Assembly (NCBI GenBank): GCA_034933145.1
Contig: JAYFOA010000035.1
Location: forward strand, 39,796-103,795
Direction: 5' to 3'
Length of the DNA: 64,000 nt
Origin: UBA4644 sp034933145
Lineage (GTDB): Bacteria > Bacillota > Clostridia > Oscillospirales > Butyricicoccaceae
The notes beneath the pieces were generated by a model that saw only the letters and a program-made list of their open reading frames with translations, was not told where the DNA came from and did no database searches. This document shows, piece by piece, positions 25,283 to 34,667 of the stretch. Both the position numbers and the translations under genes were made by a program. Every line of letters begins with the position of its first letter. The first letter of the stretch is position 1.

Positions 25283-25762
25283 CTATCTCTCCTTTATCCA
25301 TATCTCCCGCAGCAGGGTCTCCGCTTCGGGGGCAACCAGCCCGGCAAGTGCCTCGCCCGCATCCAGACGGCGGCGTACTTCCGTTGAGCTGAGGTGTACA
25401 TATTTCATTGATGCCGGCAGCAGGACGGTTTCCACGCCACGTGCACGGTTATATTCTGCCATTTCCTGTTCATAGGAAAGATCCGCGCTGTTTCGGATGC
25501 CCTTAACCACCGCGCAGGCGCCCCTGTCACGGATATATTCCCAGAGCATCCCATCCCAGAAATCGATCTCCACATTGGGTATATCCGCTACGGCCTGTTT
25601 TAGAAGTGCCAGCCGCTGAGATTCAGTCAGGCGGTAACGCTTGTCCGGATTGATCATCGCCACAGCCAGCACATGGTCAAAAAGCGCCGCGGTGCGCCGG
25701 ATCAGATCGATATGGCCCAGTGTTACAGGATCAAAGCTGCCCGGGACCACTGCCGTTTTCAT
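25283..25762 (-). CDS. coaD: Phosphopantetheine adenylyltransferase
   Basis: Transfers AMP from ATP to 4'-phosphopantetheine in coenzyme A synthesis. 159 residues, normal length. GSFDPVTLGH at 8-17 holds the TxGH nucleotidyltransferase motif; VVKGIRNSADLSYEQEMA and the SSTEVR motif near residue 129 are also conserved. It overlaps the rsmD stop by four bases, the usual rsmD-coaD coupling of Firmicutes. Confidence 0.97.
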   Translation of the reverse strand: MKTAVVPGSFDPVTLGHIDLIRRTAALFDHVLAVAMINPDKRYRLTESQRLALLKQAVADIPNVEIDFWDGMLWEYIRDRGACAVVKGIRNSADLSYEQEMAEYNRARGVETVLLPASMKYVHLSSTEVRRRLDAGEALAGLVAPEAETLLREIWIKER

Positions 25763-26310
25763 GTATCATCCCTCGTCAGAAAGGTGACGCTCGTATTTCC
25801 GTAATCATACTGCCGCAAGAGCCGGTAGGGCGGCGTCAAATCGGGCGCAAAATCTCCACGTTTGCTTTCACAGATCATTATACCACCCCGTGTCAGGATG
25901 TCAAACCGTTGAATTTCCTGAACTGCCGATTCCAAAAACCCCACGCCGTAGGGCGGATCGATGAAAATAAGATGAAATGCACCGTTTTTCTGCCGACGCA
26001 AAAAGCCAAGTGCATCCGTGCACTCTAGCCGTGCCTGACGCTCAAGGCCGCAGGCTTTGATATTCTGCTCAACAATACGCTGAGCTGCACGGTCATTTTC
26101 TACAAAAACGCAGCCGGCTGCCCCGCGGGACAGCGCCTCGAGTCCGAGCTGACCGCTGCCGGCGAATAAATCCAGAACGGTGCAGCCCTCCATCTGAAAC
26201 TGCAGAATACTGAATACCGCCTGCTTGACCCTGTCAGAGGTGGGGCGGGTATGCATCCCCTCCAGCGTCGCAAGTTTTCTCCCACGGGCGGTACCGGTGA
26301 TTATACGCAT
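25759..26310 (-). CDS. rsmD: 16S rRNA (guanine(966)-N(2))-methyltransferase
   Basis: SAM-dependent methylase of 16S rRNA G966. 183 residues: MRIITGTARGRKL is the canonical start, DLFAGSGQLGLEALSRGA is the SAM-binding loop, and FIDPPYG is the DPPY catalytic motif. Two in-frame ATGs are close together; the second is chosen because GGAG lies 9 bases before it but only 3 before the first. Overlaps coaD by four bases. Confidence 0.95.
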   Translation of the reverse strand: MRIITGTARGRKLATLEGMHTRPTSDRVKQAVFSILQFQMEGCTVLDLFAGSGQLGLEALSRGAAGCVFVENDRAAQRIVEQNIKACGLERQARLECTDALGFLRRQKNGAFHLIFIDPPYGVGFLESAVQEIQRFDILTRGGIMICESKRGDFAPDLTPPYRLLRQYDYGNTSVTFLTRDDT

Positions 26311-26324
26311 AAGCATAGGCTCCT

Positions 26325-27407
26325 TTACTCTTCTTCCCGGCGCAGAACGTGCCAGACATCGTTTCCGGTAAAGCCACAGGCACGGTAAAGCGCCTCAGGC
26401 GCGTTGGGTCCGCCCGTCTTTCCTGAAGCGGTGGCAAATGCCGCAATCCGGGCTATCCGTCGCAGCAGCTCGCAGACCAACGCCTTGCCCAGCCCGCATC
26501 CCCGGTACTCAGCACGCACCTGAACCCATTCCACTGCGGCCTCTTCCAGTTCCGCATCATATTCCCCGATCACCGCACCGGCCAATTTCCCTTCCCCAGT
26601 CCTTGCAGTGATCCATAGCTCCGGCCGGTACACCGATTTTCTTCGCCAGGCGGTAACCTCCCCGGCTTTCACCCGGATATCTGGATAGCACGCGCAGATC
26701 AAATCAGCCAGAGCCGTGTCCTCTGCCTCCGCCGCTGTCAGTAATGCACAACGCGTCGGCGCGGAGAAATCCGGGATATCTCTCAGCAAATGAAGCAGAC
26801 GGAAATATGGAGTATCCATCCACCCCGCCGGCGTGCCGGAAAAAGCACGGTCATGCTGTATCCGCAATCCGGGGCACGGCGTCATGGCATGGTATTTCCA
26901 ATAGGGGATCGAAAGCGTGCCGCAAGGGTCATGCAGATAGGCTTCCCTGCTCAGCGGAGGCAGGTAATATTCAAGTGTCGGAATAGGGCGGCTATCCACC
27001 GTGGAAAAGGCCGTACCCGTGACGGTCGCGCCCATCCTTTCGTAAAAGCCGACTGCCGGCTGGCTGGTGTCGAAGCGAAAATAGTCTATACCATTTTCAC
27101 GGCACCACTCCGTCAAATGTTTCCACAGGACTCTTCCGACGCCGCCGCGAATACGGGTTACGTCCACATACAAATATGCCAGCTCAGCCGGTTCGGCGGT
27201 CAAATCCATACCCCAAAAGCCGGCAGTCATCCTTTCCCCGTCCTCTATTAAAAAGACCGGCTGAGTGGTCAGAAACCCTTCCGTCAGGTTATACCGCATG
27301 TCAAACACCGTCAGGAAGGTTTCGTCAAAGCCCCAAACAGCTTCAGAGGTCCGGGCCAATGCCCGCAGGGTAGGCAGATCGGAAATAACCGCCCGGCGAA
27401 ATGTCAT
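26325..27407 (-). CDS. Tandem-domain GNAT-family N-acetyltransferase
   Basis: 360 residues. The N-terminal half is a GNAT domain (TFRRAVISDLPTLRALA start; LYVDVTRIRGGVGRVLWKHL resembles the acetyl-CoA loop; FYERMGA). The C-terminal half has a second GNAT domain with VQVRAEYRGCGLGKALVCELL, a good acetyl-CoA-binding RxxGxG/A motif, and LYRACGF. Substrate unknown. The ATG overlaps the uvrC stop by four bases, so it is probably co-transcribed with uvrC. A duplicated GNAT of this kind is often one active and one degenerate domain; here the second looks better preserved. Confidence 0.82.
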   Translation of the reverse strand: MTFRRAVISDLPTLRALARTSEAVWGFDETFLTVFDMRYNLTEGFLTTQPVFLIEDGERMTAGFWGMDLTAEPAELAYLYVDVTRIRGGVGRVLWKHLTEWCRENGIDYFRFDTSQPAVGFYERMGATVTGTAFSTVDSRPIPTLEYYLPPLSREAYLHDPCGTLSIPYWKYHAMTPCPGLRIQHDRAFSGTPAGWMDTPYFRLLHLLRDIPDFSAPTRCALLTAAEAEDTALADLICACYPDIRVKAGEVTAWRRKSVYRPELWITARTGEGKLAGAVIGEYDAELEEAAVEWVQVRAEYRGCGLGKALVCELLRRIARIAAFATASGKTGGPNAPEALYRACGFTGNDVWHVLRREEE

Positions 27408-29233
27408 GCTTCTCCACCCCGCTTCGGCTCCAGCTTTTTCAGAATCGCCTGTGCCACCGGACGTGGTACGAGGGCAACCAGTTCTTCTTCGGTCGCAGCA
27501 GCAATGGCTTTTACCGAGCCGAACTTCCGCAGCAGCAGCTTTTTTCGCGCCGGTCCAAGCCCGGAGATCCCGTCCAACACGCCCGCCCGGAGCTGTTTTC
27601 CGCGTTTTTCCTGATGATACGTCACCGCAAAGCGATGGGTTTCCTCCTGAATCCGCCCGATCAGCGCGAACGCCGCCGGATGGGCCGTCAGTCCAATCTC
27701 CCGTCCGCCGGGAGTCACCAGTGCACGGGTACGGTGACGGTCATCCTTGACCATTCCGCACAGCGGAATGTCAAGAGCGCGTTTCTCCAGTTCCTGTTTT
27801 GCCACGGAGACCTGTCCCGCGCCTCCGTCCATCAGCAGAAGGTCGGGCAGGGGCAGAAAGCTCGCGTCACCGGACACTGCCCGGTCCAGACGGCGACCCA
27901 GAATTTCAGCCATCGCGCCGTAATCGTCGCCGCCGACAGCGGTCTTTACCTGAAACTTTTTATATGCGCTCCGGCGCGGACGGCCATCCTCAAAAACGGT
28001 CATAGAGGCCACGGGCGTATCCCCCGCCGTATTCGAAATATCGAATGCCTCCATTCGTCGCGGGGGTGCAGGCAAATCCAGCAGCTCCTGCAGCAGACTC
28101 AGCGTCTTTCCCGTTCGGCGCTCATAATCCTCAGCCTCCGCCAGCTCCAGCGCGGCATTTTGCTCTGCCAGCTCTATCCAGCGCAGCTTCTCGCCCCGCT
28201 GTGGCACTCGCAACATGCATTTCCGGCCGGCCAGAGAGGATAAAAACTCGGCAACAGACGATTCATCTTCAATAGGGTGAGACAGATACAGCTCCCGCGG
28301 CGCCTTGCCTGCCCGGGTGTAATATTGGGTGATATAACTTTCCAGTGCGTCACCGGCATCCCCTTCGTCCAGCCCGTCAAAAAAGGCAGTGGATTTGTCT
28401 ACCAGCGCACCGCCCAGATAGGAAAGACGCGTCACACAGGCACGGGTTCCCCGAATGCCAAAGGCCAGCGCATCCACATCCGCACCCGCGGCGGCGACCA
28501 CAATGCGGCTGCGTCCCAGCTTCTGGACGGCAGCCAGCCGATCACGGCAGGCGGCAGCATGTTCGAATTCCAGCGCCTCGGCACTGTGTTCCATGTCGGC
28601 ACGCAGTTCGTTTTCCAGTGCCTCGCTCTTACCCTCCAGTACCAGTACGCATTGGCGCATCAGTTCGGCGTACGCCTCCTCGGCCACCTCTCCCGTGCAG
28701 ATGCCGCAACATTTGTGCAGGTCATAGCGCAAACAGGGCCGTTCTTTTCCAATATCACGGGGAAATTTCCGCGTACAGGAGGGCAGGCGGAAAGTCTCAG
28801 TCAATAGTCGGATTGCCAGATTCGCCGTGCCGCGTCCTCCGAACGGCCCAAAATACCGGCCTTCCTCCGTTCGCCGGGCCGCGACTGAAAACCGGGGATA
28901 GGCGCCGGTCTCCAGCCGTATAAAAGGATAGCCCTTGTCATCTTTTAAAAGGATGTTATACTTGGGTTTATGTTTTTTGATCAGCGTGCTTTCCAACAAC
29001 AGTGCATCCAACTCAGTCTTTGCGAAAATGGTCTCAAAACTGTCAATGGAGGCGATCATCCGCCGGGTCTTGAACGTGTGGGAGGACAGATCGGCAAAAT
29101 ACTGGCTGACGCGGTTATGCAGGGACTTCGCCTTACCGATATAGATGATCTCGCCGGTCTGGTCGTGCATCAAATAGACCCCCGGAAGACCCGGAAGCCG
29201 GTGCGCTTTCTCCTTCAGCTGTTCAAAATCCAT
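27404..29233 (-). CDS. uvrC: Excinuclease ABC subunit C
   Basis: Dual-incision nuclease of nucleotide excision repair. 609 residues: GIY-YIG nuclease domain with GVY at 18-20 and YIGKAK at 31-36 for the 3' cut, a UVR motif (ALEFEHAAACRDRLAAVQKL), the RNase H-like domain (FDISNTAGDTPVASMTVFEDG) for the 5' cut, and C-terminal helix-hairpin-helix motifs (GISGLGPARKKLLLRKFGS). No ribosome binding site is visible before the ATG (GAAATTGAAAACAT), and the start is only 15 bases beyond the terminator hairpin of the HPr-like gene. Not in the LexA-controlled uvrBA operon. Confidence 0.97.
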   Translation of the reverse strand: MDFEQLKEKAHRLPGLPGVYLMHDQTGEIIYIGKAKSLHNRVSQYFADLSSHTFKTRRMIASIDSFETIFAKTELDALLLESTLIKKHKPKYNILLKDDKGYPFIRLETGAYPRFSVAARRTEEGRYFGPFGGRGTANLAIRLLTETFRLPSCTRKFPRDIGKERPCLRYDLHKCCGICTGEVAEEAYAELMRQCVLVLEGKSEALENELRADMEHSAEALEFEHAAACRDRLAAVQKLGRSRIVVAAAGADVDALAFGIRGTRACVTRLSYLGGALVDKSTAFFDGLDEGDAGDALESYITQYYTRAGKAPRELYLSHPIEDESSVAEFLSSLAGRKCMLRVPQRGEKLRWIELAEQNAALELAEAEDYERRTGKTLSLLQELLDLPAPPRRMEAFDISNTAGDTPVASMTVFEDGRPRRSAYKKFQVKTAVGGDDYGAMAEILGRRLDRAVSGDASFLPLPDLLLMDGGAGQVSVAKQELEKRALDIPLCGMVKDDRHRTRALVTPGGREIGLTAHPAAFALIGRIQEETHRFAVTYHQEKRGKQLRAGVLDGISGLGPARKKLLLRKFGSVKAIAAATEEELVALVPRPVAQAILKKLEPKRGGEA

Positions 29234-29248
29234 ATGTTTTCAATTTCA

Positions 29249-29278
29249 AAAATGCGCCGCATCCCTGCGGCGCATTTT
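29249..29278 (-). terminator. Terminator of the HPr-like gene
   Basis: AATGCGCCGCA (29251-29261), loop TCCC and TGCGGCGCATT (29266-29276), extended by A/T pairs, followed on the minus strand by TTTTTG. It lies between the HPr-like gene and uvrC, leaving almost no leader for uvrC. Confidence 0.88.
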
Positions 29279-29295
29279 CTGTACATGTACAACGG

Positions 29296-29559
29296 TTATT
29301 CGCCAAAATTGTTGGCAATCAGCTCGCAGAGAGCATTGACAGCTTCCTGCTCATCGGGCCCTTCGGCGGAAATGGTGATGGTGCTGCCCTTGGTAATCCC
29401 CAGAGACAGGACGCCAAGCAGGCTCTTGGCGTTGACCTTGCGCTCCTCTTTTTCCACCATCAGCGTACTGCGGTACTCATTGGCCTTCTGGATAAAGAAG
29501 GTCGCCGGCCTGGCATACAATCCGACCTGATTCGTGACTGTAATGTCTCTGGAAAACAT
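29296..29559 (-). CDS. HPr-family protein with Tyr at position 15 (Crh-like)
   Basis: 87 residues of the HPr fold. HPr carries phosphate on His15 in the sugar phosphotransferase system; here that residue is Tyr15 (GLYARPAT, codon TAT), so phosphotransfer from enzyme I should be impossible. The regulatory site is kept: Ser46 in KSLLGVLSLG, the site of HPr kinase. This combination recalls B. subtilis Crh, which has Gln15 and Ser46 and acts only in CcpA-type regulation. The chosen ATG follows GAGGGAG closely; an upstream start would add ten residues. It has its own promoter and terminator. Regulatory function is inference. Confidence 0.88.
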   Translation of the reverse strand: MFSRDITVTNQVGLYARPATFFIQKANEYRSTLMVEKEERKVNAKSLLGVLSLGITKGSTITISAEGPDEQEAVNALCELIANNFGE

Positions 29560-29600
29560 AAGCTCCCTCGCTTTCGTATTTGTCCACAAACTATATAAAT

Positions 29601-29629
29601 ATATTAGCAGATACGTCCAGTAAATTCAA
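29601..29629 (-). promoter_or_regulatory. Promoter of the HPr-like gene
   Basis: On the minus strand TTGAAT (29629-29624) and TAATAT (29606-29601) are separated by 17 bases. Transcription would start near 29594, about 35 bases upstream of the chosen ATG, which also argues against the longer start at 29589. Confidence 0.75.
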
Positions 29630-29656
29630 TGGTTTTTTTCAGTCAAAATATCCAAA

Positions 29657-30394
29657 TTAGCGATGAAGCAGGGCGATAACAGCCGAAAAAAGGATAGGCA
29701 TGAAGGCGGCGGGGATCAAATTTGCAATATTGAATTTCCGAATGTTCCAGAGGGAAAAGGCGATCAGCATCAGTATGGCTGAGCCAACCATGCTCATCTG
29801 CGTAATGACCTCCGGTGCCATCCGGGGTGCAAGCCAGCCCGCGGCCGCAGTGATCACGCCCTGATATACCAGCACGGAAGCGGCTGAAAAAAGGACGCCG
29901 GAGCCATAAACTGTGGCAAAGATAAGCGCCGTTACGCCATCCAGCACCGCCTTTGTATACAGCATGGAAGGGTCGCCCTGCGCCCCATCCTGAATCGCAC
30001 CCAAAATAGCCATCGCACCGGAGCAGAACAGGATCGTTGCCTCGGCAAAACCACCACTGGCATCTCCGGCACCCGCTCCACCGGGAACCCGGTGCCGCAG
30101 CAACTCGCCCAGCCGGTCAAATCCCCGATCGATCCGCAGCAGTTCGCCCAGGACGCCACCCAATACCAGAGCAAGGATCAGCCCCAGCGCATAGGTACTG
30201 CTCAGCGTTCCATCTGCCGAGGCGGTAACTGAGGCCGTGATAACGCCCATGATACCCAGCAAAAAGGTACCGGTACCTGTAGCGGTAAAAACGATTTTCT
30301 GAAAGCGGTCGGGGATGCCTTTTTTCAGCAGCAACCCCAGCCCGCCGCCTACCAAAATGGCGGCGGTATTTACAATAGTTCCAATGCCGGTCAT
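29657..30394 (-). CDS. DUF554 family membrane protein
   Basis: 245 residues with about seven hydrophobic helices. The start MTGIGTIVNTAAILVGGGLGLLLKKGIP and the following GIMGVITA are typical of DUF554 (YdfK/YqgA) membrane proteins, as is the ILFCSGAMAILGAIQDG stretch. Function unknown; often described as possible transporters. It stands alone between mutS2 (153 bases upstream) and the HPr-like gene. I see no convincing gene in the mutS2-DUF554 spacer. Confidence 0.88.
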   Translation of the reverse strand: MTGIGTIVNTAAILVGGGLGLLLKKGIPDRFQKIVFTATGTGTFLLGIMGVITASVTASADGTLSSTYALGLILALVLGGVLGELLRIDRGFDRLGELLRHRVPGGAGAGDASGGFAEATILFCSGAMAILGAIQDGAQGDPSMLYTKAVLDGVTALIFATVYGSGVLFSAASVLVYQGVITAAAGWLAPRMAPEVITQMSMVGSAILMLIAFSLWNIRKFNIANLIPAAFMPILFSAVIALLHR

Positions 30395-30546
30395 ATATTT
30401 TCCCCCGGATTCTTATCTTTTTCTGATTTCTGGCTACGGTGCCGCAGGAGTCTTGCCCTGTACGTCTTGCACGCCGGGCCACATGTCCCCTCTGGATGCC
30501 GTACCCGCTACAAAACATGCGAAAGCCCCGCCGTCGATGGATGGTT

Positions 30547-32919
30547 CTACAGCTTCATCGTGACGACGGTCACACCGTCCTCCCCTTCTCCGTAGATACC
30601 CAGGCGGAAAGAGCGTACCTGCGGATGGTTTTTCAGGTGGGCCTGCACCCGCTGGCGCAGAACGCCGGTGCCTTTCCCATGAATGATGGTAACGGTCTCC
30701 AATCGCAGCCGCAGCGCGTTATCCAAAAACCGATCCAGCTCCAACACGGCCTCTTCCCCATTCTGCCCGCGAAGGTCCAGGCTGGTACTGCCCTGGGCAG
30801 GTGCGGTCACATGGATCGTTGTCTTTGCCTTTGTCTTCGGCTTTGGGGCATTTTCAACCAGTTGCAGTTCCGAAATCGGCACCTGAATCTTCAGGATACC
30901 CGCCTGCACACGTACCAGTCCGTCCTTTTCCGGGAGCTCCAGTACCGTGCCCCGGGTGTGGGTGGCGACGATCTCCACCGTGTCACCCGCTTTCAGTTCC
31001 CGCGGCAGCGGCATGGGCTTGGCGGCAGCCCGTTGGGCCGAAACCTGTTTTCCTGCCTCTGTCAGCTCACCCCGGAAAATGGCGCGGGCAGCTGCCAGAT
31101 TTGCATCTTTTCCGTCGGCTACCTCCTGCTTGAGCCGCCCGGCCTCACTGAGTACATGCTCGCTGACGGCCTTCGCGTTGCTTAGGATCTCCTGCGCTTT
31201 CAGCTTGGCGTCGAGCACCAACTTTTCCCGTTCACGTTCCAGTGTTTCCAGCCGCTCCTGTGCCCGACGGTTGGCTTCCTCGGCATCTCGCCGCTGCCGT
31301 TCCGCCGCATCGATCTTACTCTCCAGCGACTGTCGCTTTTCTTCCAGCCGTGTGATGACGTCTTCAAATTCACGGCTGCCGCTATCCACCCGCTGCTGGG
31401 CGGATGCGATGATCCTCTCCGGTAGTCCGAGCCGCTGGGAAATGGCAAAGGCGTTAGATTTTCCCGGTACGCCAAAAATCAGCCGATAGGTGGGCCGCAG
31501 CGTCTGCACGTCGAACTCGCAGGAGGCGTTTTCCACGCCCTTCGTCTCCAATGCATAGACCTTCAGTTCCGCATAATGAGTGGTGGCAGCGACAGCGCTG
31601 CCCCGCGTGCGAAGCTCTTCAATGATGGCAGTGGCCAGCGCCGCACCTTCCGCCGGATCGGTGCCTGCTCCCAGCTCGTCCAGCAGTGCCAGCGTCCCGT
31701 CGTCAGCCTGCTGTAATATCTCCACGATGTTCGTCATATGGGACGAAAAAGTCGAAAGACTCTGCTCAATGCTCTGTTCGTCACCGATATCGGCAAAGAC
31801 ACTGCGGCGGATGACCACCCGGCTTCCATCCCCGACCGGCAGAAACAGGCCGCACTGGGCCATGGCAGTCATCAAGCCCAGTGTTTTCAGGCTGACCGTC
31901 TTTCCGCCGGTATTCGGGCCGGTGATGACCACCGTATCGGTCGCGCCGCCAATGATGAAGTTGATAGGTACGGCGGTATCCTTATTCAGAAGCGGATGCC
32001 GCGCGCGCAGCAGCTCCGTCCGCCCGCGCTCCAAAAGCTCCGGCCGGGAGGCCTTCATATTATAGGCCAGATTTCCCCGGGCAAAAATAAAATCGAGGCT
32101 GCACAGAACGCTGTAATCCCGTTCAATGGCAGAAGAAAACTGGGCTACTTCCGCGGACAGCTCCGCCAAAATCCGCTCGATTTCTGCCTGTTCTTTGCCT
32201 GTAAGGACACGAATGCTGTTGTTCAGCTCCACCACGGCCGCCGGCTCGATAAACAACGTCGCGCCGCTGGAACTGGTGTCATGCACCAGTCCAGGAAAGC
32301 TGCCGCGGAACTCGGATTTTACCGGCACTACGAACCTTCCGCCCCGCTGCGTGACAATATTGTCCTGCAGCATCTTGGAATTGCTCTGGGAAGAACAGAT
32401 CTTTGCCAGCACATCTCGCACCTTTGCGCTGGCCGTACGGATCTGGCGGCGGACATCATACAGCGCCGGGCTTGCATGGTCGGAAATTTCCTCTTCCGAA
32501 ACAATGGCGTTTTCGATCTTTTCCTCCAGATACTTGTTTCCGGCCAGCATGGCAAAATACTCATCCAGCGAGGTTTGCTCCTCCCGCTTCTCCTCGCGAT
32601 AGGCTTTTGTCAGTCTTGCCGCCTTCAGCATAGCAGCGACCGCCAATAGCTCAACCGGGTTCAAAAAACCGCCTTTTTCGGCACGCTCGAGCGCGGCGGA
32701 GACATCTTTCAGTCCATAGAAAGAAGGACTGCCCTGCAAACCGATCAGCTTTACAGCATCGGCAGTCTGCTGTTGCAGCCGCTCGCATTCGTGCTGAGTC
32801 ACCGCTGGGCGCATCTCACGGCACAATTCCTTACCGCGTGCCGAAATGGCCTGATCTGCCAGCAGCTCCAGCACCTGTGGCAGCTCCAGCGTATGCCAGG
32901 ATTTTTCCTGTAATGTCAA
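30547..32919 (-). CDS. mutS2: Endonuclease MutS2
   Basis: 790 residues. MutS-type core ATPase with Walker A GPNTGGKT at 334-341 and the LLDELGAGTDP Walker B, then a long charged coiled-coil/linker and a C-terminal Smr nuclease domain (LDLRG near 714, HGKGTG near 753). MutS2 suppresses recombination and, in Bacillus, also rescues collided ribosomes through its Smr domain. It overlaps the recO stop by four bases. Confidence 0.96.
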   Translation of the reverse strand: MTLQEKSWHTLELPQVLELLADQAISARGKELCREMRPAVTQHECERLQQQTADAVKLIGLQGSPSFYGLKDVSAALERAEKGGFLNPVELLAVAAMLKAARLTKAYREEKREEQTSLDEYFAMLAGNKYLEEKIENAIVSEEEISDHASPALYDVRRQIRTASAKVRDVLAKICSSQSNSKMLQDNIVTQRGGRFVVPVKSEFRGSFPGLVHDTSSSGATLFIEPAAVVELNNSIRVLTGKEQAEIERILAELSAEVAQFSSAIERDYSVLCSLDFIFARGNLAYNMKASRPELLERGRTELLRARHPLLNKDTAVPINFIIGGATDTVVITGPNTGGKTVSLKTLGLMTAMAQCGLFLPVGDGSRVVIRRSVFADIGDEQSIEQSLSTFSSHMTNIVEILQQADDGTLALLDELGAGTDPAEGAALATAIIEELRTRGSAVAATTHYAELKVYALETKGVENASCEFDVQTLRPTYRLIFGVPGKSNAFAISQRLGLPERIIASAQQRVDSGSREFEDVITRLEEKRQSLESKIDAAERQRRDAEEANRRAQERLETLEREREKLVLDAKLKAQEILSNAKAVSEHVLSEAGRLKQEVADGKDANLAAARAIFRGELTEAGKQVSAQRAAAKPMPLPRELKAGDTVEIVATHTRGTVLELPEKDGLVRVQAGILKIQVPISELQLVENAPKPKTKAKTTIHVTAPAQGSTSLDLRGQNGEEAVLELDRFLDNALRLRLETVTIIHGKGTGVLRQRVQAHLKNHPQVRSFRLGIYGEGEDGVTVVTMKL

Positions 32920-33668
32920 GTCAGCTCACCTGCACTTTTGTAAAATTCAAGGGTGCGGAATCGACGTTCTTCCCTGGAAAGCAAATAAGCTTCACAGGCT
33001 TGATCCAATAAAAGCTTCGAAGATTCCGGCAGCAAATATGCAAATAATTTTTTCAAGTCGCATCCCAAAATATATCGCATGGCCGAAAGAGACGCGCCAT
33101 CCAATGGCAGACTGCGTCCTCCGCCCGGCGCCGGGCAGTGCGCACAGTGCACAACCCCCGCATCCAGGCTGAGCATGGGAGAAACCGGCGTCTCTGCGCT
33201 GCAGACAGCGCAGGCGTCAAGAGCCGGCGCATAGCCGGAGAGCGCCATATAACGCAGTTCAAAGGCCGGCTTGACCACCGTAGGAGTGCTGATTCCTCTG
33301 GCCAGCGCATAAAGGCTGTTGAGAGCCAGACGCAGCGGCCCGTCTCCCGCGCCGCTTTCCTCCGCCTCGGCTCCCAGGACCTCTGCAATATAAGAGGCCA
33401 GCGCAAGGCGCGGCAGGTCTTTCTGCAGACCCGAAAAAGTCTCCAGTACCTCTGCATCATCCAGCTTGTATCGGCCCTGATAGTCGAACAGGGTCATCTC
33501 GGAGCAGGTAAAAAGCTGGCTTGCTGTCTGAAGCCGGCTTCCCCTTCGACGCGCACCACGGACGGCCACTGTCACCACGCCCCGCATATCGGTCAGCACA
33601 GTGAGAATCTTGTCCGCTTCCTTATAATCGGTGCTCCGAAGCACCAGACCCCGCATTACCAGATTCAT
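32916..33668 (-). CDS. recO: DNA repair protein RecO
   Basis: Recombination mediator that loads RecA onto SSB-coated DNA. 250 residues: N-terminal OB fold (MRGLVLRSTDYKEADKILTVLT), then a helical domain with the zinc site CAVC ... CAHC. It overlaps era by four bases and mutS2 by four bases, continuing the ybeY-era-recO gene order. Complete. Confidence 0.95.
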   Translation of the reverse strand: MNLVMRGLVLRSTDYKEADKILTVLTDMRGVVTVAVRGARRRGSRLQTASQLFTCSEMTLFDYQGRYKLDDAEVLETFSGLQKDLPRLALASYIAEVLGAEAEESGAGDGPLRLALNSLYALARGISTPTVVKPAFELRYMALSGYAPALDACAVCSAETPVSPMLSLDAGVVHCAHCPAPGGGRSLPLDGASLSAMRYILGCDLKKLFAYLLPESSKLLLDQACEAYLLSREERRFRTLEFYKSAGELT

Positions 33669-34561
33669 TGGGTATCGTCGTAGCCGAAATTGCGGATCTG
33701 GGCCGGATTGTTGCGCCAGTCCTCCCGCACCTTTACCCAGAGCTGGAGAAAAACCTTTTGGTCAAACTCCTCCTCCAATTCATGGCGCGCAGAAGCACCG
33801 ATGCGCTTGAGCATTGCGCCACCTTTACCTATAAGAATACCCTTATGGCTGCTGCGCTCGCAATAAATCGTGGCCGACACGTCCAACAGACCATCCTCCC
33901 GTGTCTTGTACCCCTCAATTTCAACGGCAACGCCATGTGGAATCTCTTTTTCAAGATTTTCGAGAATTTTTTCCCGGATGATCTCCGCCACCCGTGCCCT
34001 CTCCGGCTGATCGGAGATCATGCCGTCGGGGAACAGCTGCGGCGAATCGGTGCATAGCTTTTTCAGCTCTTCCAAAAGCGCCGGAATCCCCTCTCCACTC
34101 TTTGCGCTGAGAGGGATAACTGCTTCCCACGGATAGCTTTCCGCATAGGCGGAGATAACGGGAAGCAAGGCGTCATGCTGGGTCAGCATATCGACCTTGT
34201 TGATTACCAGGATCGCGGGTACGCCGCTCTCCCGGATCCGGTCAATCAGGGCCTGCTCCGGGATCCCGATCCGTGCCACCGGCTCCACCAGCAAAACGGC
34301 GGCATCCACCTCCGCTACCGTATCCCGGACTACCTTCACCATAAAATCACCCAGTCGGTTGCGGGGCTTATGGAGCCCCGGCGTATCCAAAAATATCATC
34401 TGGTAGTCTCCGTCATTGAGAACGCCGGTGATGCGGGTCCGGGTAGTCTGAGGCTTGTCCGAGACAATGGCAATCTTTGCACCGCATAAAGTGTTAACCA
34501 GCGTGGACTTACCCGCGTTAGGGCGCCCCACGATGGAAAATACGCCGGCTTTTGTAGTCAT
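33665..34561 (-). CDS. era: GTPase Era
   Basis: Essential GTPase that binds 16S rRNA and aids 30S maturation. 298 residues: G1 GRPNAGKS at 12-19, G3 DTPGLH, G4 NKVD, and a C-terminal KH domain with LIGKGGAMLKRIG. The ATG is chosen for GGAAGGAG at 7-base spacing; an upstream extension of 38 residues in the same frame is unlike the family. dgkA and cdd, often found between ybeY and era, are absent; a spacer of about 106 bases remains. Confidence 0.96.
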   Translation of the reverse strand: MTTKAGVFSIVGRPNAGKSTLVNTLCGAKIAIVSDKPQTTRTRITGVLNDGDYQMIFLDTPGLHKPRNRLGDFMVKVVRDTVAEVDAAVLLVEPVARIGIPEQALIDRIRESGVPAILVINKVDMLTQHDALLPVISAYAESYPWEAVIPLSAKSGEGIPALLEELKKLCTDSPQLFPDGMISDQPERARVAEIIREKILENLEKEIPHGVAVEIEGYKTREDGLLDVSATIYCERSSHKGILIGKGGAMLKRIGASARHELEEEFDQKVFLQLWVKVREDWRNNPAQIRNFGYDDTQ

Positions 34562-34667
34562 AAACAGCTCCTTCCGCGCTATCCCGTTTAAAACAATCGG
34601 CATTTCCAGGCACAACCGGTTTTTCGCCGGTGAATGCCGGGAAGAACTCAGCTTTTCGCTCCAACCG

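Noticed and set aside
30395..30546. Open frames in the spacer between mutS2 and the DUF554 gene
   Set aside because: No start with a ribosome binding site and no recognisable protein pattern.
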